NCBI GenBank assembly: GCA_001051155.2
Contig: JYIP02000001.1
Location: 682,001-746,000, forward strand
Length of the DNA stretch: 64,000 bases
DNA from: Chrysoporthe austroafricana
Taxonomy: Eukaryota; Ascomycota; Sordariomycetes; Diaporthales; Cryphonectriaceae
Reading direction: 5' to 3'
Every line of letters begins with the position of its first letter. The first letter of the stretch is position 1. Made by a program: the position numbers and the translations under genes. Of the stretch, positions 56,398 to 64,000 are shown one piece after another. A model generated the notes under the pieces. That model was not told the origin of the DNA. It saw only the letters and a program-made list of their open reading frames with translations, and did no database searches.

Positions 56398-59165
56398 ATG
56401 GATTCTATTGAAGCTCACTCAGATGTTCCCTACCAGCAGAGATGGGAGCTGCTCAAACCAACCATTGTCAGCATTTACATGGGCGAAAATGCCACGCTTG
56501 CGGAGCTGTCGCAACGCATGGCGGAGCAGTTTGGCTTCAAGGCAGAGTGAGTAGAATCGACTCGTCCGGAAATCATATGCGTTGATAGAAACCATGGTCT
56601 TTCACTTCTTCATGAAGGCAACTTATGATGGGAAATTGCTGTTGACGTGACGAATTAGGGTTCACCAGTACCGTTACCAATTCAAAAATTGGAACATCAG
56701 AAAACGCACTAAAACCGCTGAGAAAGAAGCCGTAATCAAAGCTCTCGGGAAAAGACGCGCGGGTCATGGAACAAGCATATCAGATGTTACGCTTGATCAA
56801 GGAGGTTTCATGAAACACGTCGACAAAAAACAGCTCAAGCGGCATATCAACGACTCTATCCGAAGACAGCAATCGACGTCCATTCGCCCTGGCTTGTAAG
56901 CTACTTGTGACCAGCCAACGCCACTGATACTAACAGCTTCATGTACCCCGCTAGGTTTCTTGACCATGATCTCCCATACCCCGCATTGATTCGACGGCTG
57001 GGGGGCCATGTCCATGACCATCCGTCACCCTTCAGCCCTGGGCCTCAAACTCCAGCCTATCTGAATATACCAAGCCCACAGAACAACCATCCTGGAACTG
57101 CTGCTGGGGAAGGGTCGTCGCCAACGACTCAATTATTACAAAAGAAGGTTCTTATTGATCGAGCACAACTATTCCTCGGCGTCAGGGTAGCCGAACTGAT
57201 GAAGCAGATGAGTAGAGACGAGAGACGGTAAGTGACGAGAATTACATCAAGGACTCCAGGCGGAATAGAACTAATATACGACTATATAGAATTACCGCCA
57301 CCTGGCTCCATGACTTATGGATGTTCTCGTTTGTCACTACAAAGTACTGGGGCAAGGGACCCAAGGACTGGACTCTATCATTGATTCGGCTCAAGACACT
57401 CGCTGGAGTCGTCGAACCTTCGTCTCGAAACCAGGCTGGTGATTTTGGAGAGCTAGCAATCGCACAGTCCCCGTCCATGGTTGCGCCTGTGGTCGATCCT
57501 CCTACGCAGCTGTGTAAATGGTTAATACACTATGATTTCGATTACGAAAGTCTTTCCGAACAGGACAGCAACGTCGCAGACTATGGTCATCAGTACGATA
57601 TAGAAGACGAATCCACTTGGCCTGAATGGGAGCACGATCATGGACGAGATCTGACCGGAACATTTACTCAAGTACTGCAGACCAATGCATTCACCACAAT
57701 ACAGTGGAAGGATCTACCGCTCGCAGCTGATCGTATTGTCGACTCTATTGCCTCGCATCCAAGACGCGCCAATACTGAAACCATCGGATTCGCCATCATG
57801 TCCCGCAGGCCCGATATGTTGTCAGAGCTTATATGGCAGGACGTCAATTGGGAAGCCGTTCGCAGTATGTCGCCTTTTCATCTCGCAGCCAAATTCATAG
57901 ACGGAGCAAGAGCATGTTGCGGAGTTATGTCAATCCTCTTGCAAATTTTGGAAGACGATAATTCGGTCGAAGCCAATTACACCGACAGCTACGGCTTGAC
58001 TGTTCTGGACGCTTTGTTTACCTCAGTACTGCGTTCTCACAGTTCGACCCCTGCTGCAATACTAGGAAGCAGCTTCGCCAAAGATTATGTGCATTTCGAA
58101 GGAGGCTACGTTGATATCTGTGGGAGATGGGACGCAGATTCACCGTGCATCCGTCATCTCCACGCCACCGGAGAAGCAAATATACCCATCGAGTGGAAAC
58201 ACATGTTTTGCCATACTTCGGTACAAGCAGTGTGTCATTGCATCACTGCAATATTCATGTATCCATGGACCCCAAATATCAATACGGCCAGCGGCTTGTT
58301 CCGAAGACGCTGTAAAGCATGTGGTTTAGAGCTCAAACTTGGGCCTCTCCATGCTCTTGTATTCGTAGCCTTCCAAATCGCGAATTCCAGCTTGCCAGGG
58401 GAAACTCTTTTCGGCATGCTCGCTTGTTTGGTATGTCTGCTGACATTGAGAGCGGACCCGACTTCAGCTGTTGAGATCTCTATTCCAGCGCTTCTCGAAA
58501 ATGGAGAGTCTGTCGAGTGCCAGCATCGACGTCTAAACGCAGCGGAACTTGCCATCCCGAACGATGTTGTGAATACGTGGACGCCCGAAATACAGCTAGG
58601 TTGGCAGGCTATTAGAGAGGTCTTGACACACTGTGTCACACATCCTGAAGATGCAATTGCCACCGAAAGACGGACAGATCACTCACAGATGTCGCCCGAC
58701 AATTCACGGGGGCCTGGGGATGCGGCCTGGAGAGATAACAGATCAGAGAATCACTCGAATGTCAATGACTCATGTCCTCACCGCATCCATGAATTGGAGA
58801 GGACCTATGGGTGCAAAATCATGAAGTGCGGAGACAAGCGGCTTGGAACAATTTGGGCTGCTATTCAGGTTGAGTTGTTAACATACCGGCGACTCCGAGA
58901 GGAAGATGCATGGCTGTCTACTTCATTTCACATTAGTGACGTATTAGAATGGCTGAAAACAACTAACGACGAAGTTCTTCGACGTCTAGTGAATCGTCGT
59001 TGGAAAGAAGGAGAAAAAGACGCCCTGCAACCGTTCTCTCATTGCGGTCTATTTCTGGAAGCAGAGAGTCCAGACTGCGCCCGCAGAGAAGAGGCGTGCA
59101 ATTTTTATTTTGCGAATCTTGACGATTTGAAGCGGACTAGAATCCTCTTTACAAGGGATGATTGA
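56398..59165 (+). CDS. Clr5-domain protein, 844 aa
   Basis: Four exons, 56398-56546, 56659-56895, 56955-57227 and 57290-59165, join in phase 2 each to give 844 aa. Intron 2 has a perfect TACTAAC branch. Residues about 14-75 form a Clr5 domain (RWELLKPTIVSIYMGENATL; VHQYRYQFKNWNIRKRTKT), the small DNA-binding-like fungal domain named after fission yeast Clr5, linked to heterochromatin silencing. A basic linker follows (KKQLKRHINDSIRRQQ). The long C-terminal part has ankyrin-like or helical segments (TIGFAIMSRRPDMLSELIWQ, MSPFHLAAKFIDG, DSYGLTVLDALF) and a Cys/His-rich stretch (CRRCKACGLELK-like, near residues 560-575). Such Clr5 plus C-terminal repeat proteins are common and mostly uncharacterised in filamentous fungi. 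Possible role: transcriptional or chromatin regulator. The first ATG of exon 1 is the only good start. Confidence 0.83.
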
Positions 59166-60243
59166 AAGAAAAGGGAAGAAGGTGTTGTAGGGAATAGGAA
59201 TTCTGGTTCTGACCCTGGCCTGATTCAATGTTATGAACCAACGAACGATCCCCCGGCTGCTGCAATTATTGTCGACTTTCCGTGGCGCTCATACATTGCT
59301 AATATGACTAATTTAACCGTGTATAAGCGGACATTTGCGAAGCGCAATCTCATGTGTCTATGGAGGTCAATTTCCAGAAGCTATTACTGATTGAGAAGGT
59401 TGACCGAACAAGTACGTATCTGAAAATGCATGCAGAGGCCTCTATGACTTAAAATATCTTCATTATCATCACACTGATTACTTCATACACGCTGCTACTT
59501 AGCTGGCGTAGGTATGAAATGAAGACGCCACACTTGGCATACTATGTCGGTGACCTGATACGAGACGGAGGGGGCCTTCTCCCCCATCTCAATCAGTTTC
59601 GGGGCTGGAATGGAACCCGAGGCAGTGAGTGGCTCACGAGAGATGAGCCCAACGACTAAGGCCATCAGAATGGCTTAAATCCGGAGCGTGATGATTCTTA
59701 GGTCTTAATGTTTACACTCTACGGACTTTTTCCATGTCAGCAAGTCCGCTTAGCAGGCCGTGAGCACTAGGGTATAAGAATTGCGGGGCCTCTTTAAGCC
59801 CGAACCTGCAACGTCCTGTAGCGCCGGGGTAGCTCAATTTAGAGAAACAGGCATGTCTACGCGAGGAAAGCAATCAGGAAAGAGTAAGCCATAAATCGGT
59901 CAAACACAAATGAAGGGCCTCTTGTCCGAAGAAGACGGGCAGACGATATGATTGACTTCAACTGCTCGGTTTAATGATAATCACTGTCGGACAGCTGAAG
60001 CGAGGTTGTGACATGTTATCACCGAAGTAAACGCCGCAATAAAAGTGAGGGGTTACAAAGGACATGTGAACAGGTACTCCCGAGGAAGGGTGTTCAATCT
60101 TCTATATAATCTTCGTTGCCCTCAACTAATTATTCAGCACGAAGTCCAGTAACCTTTTCCAGGTCTTACTCTTCAGCCTTTTCGCCTCCTTATCTCCCAA
60201 ATCCTATCCACGTCGCCTTCGCTTGACACTAATATTGCACACC
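59166..60243. other. Intergenic, promoter of the SDR gene
   Basis: About 1.1 kb between two plus-strand genes. TATATAA at 60103-60109 lies about 135 bases before the next ATG, and the leader 60130-60240 is pyrimidine-rich. A tRNA-like A-box (GGTAGCTCAATTTAGAG, near 59828) has no partner B-box. Confidence 0.55.
60103..60109 (+). promoter_or_regulatory. TATA box of the SDR gene
   Basis: TATATAA about 135 bases upstream of the ATG at 60244, followed by a pyrimidine-rich leader. Position and motif are typical. Confidence 0.45.
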
Positions 60244-61489
60244 ATGGCCTCTGAACTTCGCAGCTTCACTGCCGCGGCGTATGATACGACCACTACCGCC
60301 ACTGAGCTCGCTCAGAAGTATAGCAGCGAGATCAAAGACAAGATTGTTCTTGTCGTCGGGCCTTCTCTAACCAGCATCGGTGGCCAATTCGCCGTGAGCA
60401 TTGCTCAGGCCCAGCCTCGGCTGCTCATCTTGGCTGGGCGCAGCCTCGAGAAGATACAGCAGACGGCGGATGCTATCACGACAGCTGACACACGAGTCAT
60501 TCAAGTCGACCTGATGTCTCTCGCTTCCGTCCGCAAGGCTGCATCTGCGCTCCTGTCTTATGAGGATGTTCCCTACGTTGATGTTGTTATGTTGAATGCC
60601 GGTATCATGGCCGTCGAGTACGCAGTCTCGGCGGATGGATTCGAGAGTCAATTCGCCACGAATCACTTGGGACCCTTTTTGTTCACCAATTTGATCATGC
60701 CCAAGATCCTCAAGTCTAAATCACCCCGCATCGTCCCTGTGAGCAGCAATGGCCACCGTCTGGGTTCCATCCGATGGGGTGACTATAATTTCAGTGTATG
60801 TAACATCAGTATCTCCAAAGCCCACAGTGGTGCAGAATACCTATTTCAAATCAAGGCCGATACTCACGCGTAACCGGTAGAACGGCGAGACATACGACAA
60901 ATGGCGTGCCTATGGGCAGTCTAAGACGGCCAACATGCTCTTCGCCCGCAGCCTGGCAGCAAAGCTCGGTGAGAAGCACGGATTGCAGGCATATAGCCTC
61001 TGTCCCGGAGTCGTCGCTGGGACATCACTCGGCGCGCATCTCAACGCAGAGGTTGACTTTGCGGCATTGAGTAAGTGCCTGCTCCTCCCTTTTTCTACAT
61101 CGTTTCGCCTTCTAGATATGGGACAGGTGGGCTGAGCTTCATCTAGCAACCGCCGACCGCGAGATCGGCAATCCAGAGGGGTGGGTGCTTTTCTCGGGCA
61201 GGTTTCCTCCCAAGAGCCTCGACTGCGGTGCATCCACTCTCGTCTTTGCGGCGTTCGACCCGGATTTGAAACGTAAGAGACTGGCAAATCACCAGCAAAT
61301 CAGCGATACTTCTATTCAATGAAGCTAACATGAAGAGCAGACGGTAATGGCGGCCACGTACATGATTGTCAGCTCGAAGATTTGTCGATCTTTTGCGACT
61401 ATGTCAAGGTCTGGGCTCGGGATGATATCGAGGCTGAGAGGTTATGGAAGCTGTCTGAGAAGCTTGTTGGCCAAGAGTTTGGCTACTAA
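60244..61489 (+). CDS. Short-chain dehydrogenase/reductase, WWOX/retinol dehydrogenase-like
   Basis: Four exons, 60244-60795, 60881-61070, 61147-61272 and 61341-61489, join in phase to give 338 aa (GTATGT, GTAAGT and GTAAGA donors). Predicted NAD(P)H-dependent oxidoreductase. The Rossmann glycine motif is altered: VVGPSLTSIGGQFA (residues 38-50) instead of TGxxxGIG, with Pro40 and Ser41 in the turn. NAG is intact (MLNAGIM), and the active site has the catalytic Ser in VPVSSNGH and Tyr195-Lys199 (YGQSK). The C-terminus (KLSEKLVGQEFGY) is typical of the subfamily that includes fungal WW-domain oxidoreductase-like SDRs. Start: the ATG in CACCATGGC at 60244. Followed by a convergent transcription factor. 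Substrate unknown. Sure of the family. Confidence 0.88.
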
Positions 61490-62503
61490 TCCAAGAATCT
61501 GGAGAAGTGGTCTAGGTCAGGAGTTCGGAATACGAACTTCTCTTTATACTTATAGGATACGTGTGTATATAAATCTATGATGTGTAGTAAGACGCAAGCC
61601 TGTTCAGAGCTAATAGTATTTTCGTGTTGCCTGTAAGGCTTTACACTGTCAGATTACACGAGATTGCTCAAGGTACGTCGTATTAATTACCTCCTAAGCT
61701 TGAGAGTTGATTCTGGTATTTACCGTATTGTTTAGGCAAATCGAGACCTACACGTCATAGCTGCCTCTTTATTAAAGAACAGAATAGTGTTCGTACCTAA
61801 TGGGACTGGACCTCATAGACAGAAGGCTAACAACTCTTTTATAAAGTGAAAGTCTAGTGAGATATGTAAAATCCAAGGGAGAACAGTTTTAGGGGGAAAG
61901 GAGCTCGGTCCGTTCGATTGCGGTAGACCTTGAGAGTTGGGGAACGCATATTCGCACAAGCAGAAACGAATCCTGTAGAAGTCTACAATGATAACAAGCG
62001 CAAGGAGGACATTATAGACAGTGCACAGAATGTAGATAAGCAGAGTCAACCCATTGTATGCCAGCTCTAGGAAACTATCCTATCAGGGGTTGGAGGACCT
62101 GGATGATGAATGGTCCGGGTAAGACCAGAACTCACCTCTGCGACTATCCAATCTCTAGAGGTATTAGTCAAGTGACCCGAAATAAGTAGCTTGATGGAAA
62201 GCAGGTTCCATCATATGCATAGTAAGTACATCTATATTGCCGTTTTTTGCTTCGGGCCCAGCAGGAACGACCTGAAAGAATCGTTAACTATTGATGCTAG
62301 TCTAACTTGTCTTTACGTGCAGCGTGACTGAGTATCGTTTCTCACTGAATTTTTACCCCAATCGCACACCGCTGTGCGCCTAAGTGGTTGCAGTGCGCAA
62401 TGATATATGGATTCCAGCAATTCCCAGGTTGAGCCGATGACTCAAAACTCCAAACCCGTCGAGCTGCCTTCATATATGCTAGGATTGAAGAAGATCAGGG
62501 GAT
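61490..62503. other. Intergenic between convergent genes
   Basis: About 1 kb, AT-rich, no gene. It lies 3' of both the SDR (+) and the transcription factor (-). Confidence 0.55.
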
Positions 62504-63943
62504 CTATAGAATCCTCATGCTCCTGGAGTTTGTGAGGCTAATCAGCGTATTTCCCACGTTGGAGCTCAAGCAACTCTGCGTCGTGTCATTAAACAAAGGC
62601 AGGAGACTTGCCATGTCATCAAAGTCAAAGTCGAAATCGTCAACAGCTGGGAGCGATACCGAACTCGAGCCAGGCGCTGCTGTCTCATGATTGGCCATAT
62701 ATGCCTGAAGTGTTTCAGTACATTTATGTATAGCATCCTTGATGGCGTCGAAGAATGTAGCTTTGACATTATCGCCGGCCTCCAATGCCTTGATCTGAGC
62801 CAGCAAGCCGGAGATCATGCAAAATCTCTTGAGTGTTGGATTGCCATTAGCAATGATCTCAAAGAGCTGCGCCCGAATATGCTCCAATCGGCGCATGATA
62901 GGGCTTCGAGCGGCGCAAGCAAGCTGATGGGCTGGATCAGATGATACTGGGCCTTGGATACTTCCCTCTTCCTGGAGCTGAGTGTTGAGCTCGAACGCGA
63001 GTGTGATGATGACATCGAGGCTCAGACCGCCACGCAAGTGGCCGGACCCATGAACCATCAAACTCGAAAAGTCATCCGTTAACGGTGATGGCAAGTTCAT
63101 CTGATCGGTATAAGAGGCCATGATCATGCTTGTCTCCAGGCATACCTTGCGGGAGAGATAGAAGCGTGGATCTTTCTGAGCTTCCAACATGAAGGGTCGG
63201 TGAAGCAGGAGGATGTGCTTTCGAAGGTACATGTCGATATATTTTCGGTGAAAATCTGCATCAGGTCCTAGTTTCGCTGAATGAGAAGCAAAGAACATCG
63301 ATGCGTCTGAGCAAGCTTTTCGCATCTGGTTGGCGAGGTCCACGATGACATTGTAGGGAGTCTGAAGTCCGATCCCGTTGACCACTTCTAAAACTTGAAT
63401 TCGCAGTTGCTGTGATTGCAGCAACACCAGCTGGAATGAACTGTCCGTGATTAGATCATCTGAAGCGTATGGACTCCCAGAGATCGGCCCATCAGTCATT
63501 TCTGAGTCGTTTATGTTCAATGGTCTCTTTACGTCGGATTCCTTGAGTCCTACGGGTGGCATCGTACCCCCCTCGAGACACGAAACCAGCGAGAGCTCGA
63601 CCACAGTTGACCACATGCGAGCCATAAACTCATCTTGAGCATTTGACAGGGTTGAGAAGCACCGTTTATCTCGATGGAGGCCCATTTGCATGGCAAGGGT
63701 GAGTAAAGCAACAGTTGAAAAGTATGGCGAAGCTCCAAGGCCATTGACATGGCGCGCAACGACGAGTAGACAAAATACCTGTAAACCTTGTAAATTCATC
63801 GCTGACTTCTCATTCGTGGCCAGCCACAGCTGAGCGGTATGGATCCATTGCCTGGCCTGACTGGTCGACTGATCCATAGATCCAGCAAAAGACGTGAACG
63901 GTATTCCCGTGGCCAGAATCAGGGCATATTTCACGGCGAAGGA
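62504..63943 (-). CDS. Fungal-specific transcription factor, C-terminal part (cut by window edge)
   Basis: The last exon of a larger gene. It starts after a CTTCACAG acceptor at 63944, with the GCTGAC branch just upstream, and ends at the stop at 62504, encoding 479 aa. The 5' exons lie beyond 64000. The exon carries the fungal_trans middle homology region: ARQWIHTAQLWLATNEKSAM, GLQVFCLLVVARHVNG, ALLTLAMQMGLHRDKRCFS (the conserved A..MGLHRD motif) and MWSTVVELSLVSCLEGGTMP. Such regions usually accompany an N-terminal Zn2Cys6 cluster or, less often, C2H2 fingers, which would be in the missing part. The C-terminus has an acidic, Phe-rich stretch (VDDFDFDFDDMASLLPLF) that looks like an activation domain. 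Orientation towards the SDR suggests, weakly, that it might regulate neighbours. The family is clear; the DNA-binding type is not seen. Confidence 0.85.
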   Translation of the reverse strand, partial: SFAVKYALILATGIPFTSFAGSMDQSTSQARQWIHTAQLWLATNEKSAMNLQGLQVFCLLVVARHVNGLGASPYFSTVALLTLAMQMGLHRDKRCFSTLSNAQDEFMARMWSTVVELSLVSCLEGGTMPPVGLKESDVKRPLNINDSEMTDGPISGSPYASDDLITDSSFQLVLLQSQQLRIQVLEVVNGIGLQTPYNVIVDLANQMRKACSDASMFFASHSAKLGPDADFHRKYIDMYLRKHILLLHRPFMLEAQKDPRFYLSRKVCLETSMIMASYTDQMNLPSPLTDDFSSLMVHGSGHLRGGLSLDVIITLAFELNTQLQEEGSIQGPVSSDPAHQLACAARSPIMRRLEHIRAQLFEIIANGNPTLKRFCMISGLLAQIKALEAGDNVKATFFDAIKDAIHKCTETLQAYMANHETAAPGSSSVSLPAVDDFDFDFDDMASLLPLFNDTTQSCLSSNVGNTLISLTNSRSMRIL

Positions 63944-64000
63944 CTGTGAAGAGGCGAGACATGTCAGCTAGGCTTCTGACAAATAGAGGCCAGTTAACAC

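Noticed and set aside
59822..59895. tRNA-like A-box (GGTAGCTCAATTTAGAG)
   Set aside because: No B-box (GGTTCRANNCC) or closing acceptor stem within the expected distance; at best a decayed fragment.

Overview
The window is from a filamentous ascomycete (Pezizomycotina, most likely a sordariomycete). Coding regions are GC-rich and interrupted by short introns of about 50-85 nt with GTRNGT donors, CTRAC-type branch points and YAG acceptors. Neighbouring genes lie on either strand without operons, and the families are fungal: Tom6, a Clr5-domain protein, a Zn2Cys6-type regulator, a TPR/F-box/LRR protein and GPI-anchored GH16. I re-derived exon joins by hand and required reading phase to be kept across each one.

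Layout. 0.8-14.3 kb is a normal gene block: an ADGF/CECR1-type adenosine deaminase (-), a GH78 alpha-L-rhamnosidase (-), a NIMA-interacting (TinC-like, ADIP domain) protein (+) and a TPR/F-box/LRR protein of Pof3/Dia2 type (-). 14.3-32.9 kb is very gene-poor. It holds one short cysteine-rich gene starting MCYQLVE and one block of decayed coding sequence near 31 kb. 32.9-39.9 kb has a zinc alcohol dehydrogenase (+), tom6 (-) head-to-head with a conserved 268-aa protein (+), a coding-like relic near 37 kb and a secreted GH16 glucanase (-). The GH16 frame carries a TGA followed by a long Ser/Thr-rich, GPI-like tail. 39.9-45.1 kb is empty apart from a minisatellite at about 44.0 kb.

45.1-64 kb holds an alpha/beta hydrolase (+), a coiled-coil/zinc-finger-like protein rebuilt from two ORFs (-), a divergent pair for acetoin synthesis, a small secreted cysteine-rich protein (-), a Clr5-domain protein (+), a short-chain dehydrogenase (+) and the C-terminal part of a fungal transcription factor that runs off the right edge (-).

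The most interesting system is the pair at 49.9-52.7 kb: a catabolic-type acetolactate synthase (AlsS-like) and an alpha-acetolactate decarboxylase (AlsD/BudA-like). The two intronless genes are transcribed outward from one 408-bp promoter region. Together they encode pyruvate to acetolactate to acetoin, a typically bacterial two-step route, with no visible organelle targeting. The second is the GH16 gene, which could give a soluble and a GPI-anchored form depending on retention of a 54-nt intron or on stop-codon readthrough. All functional calls are by sequence recognition only; no searches were run.
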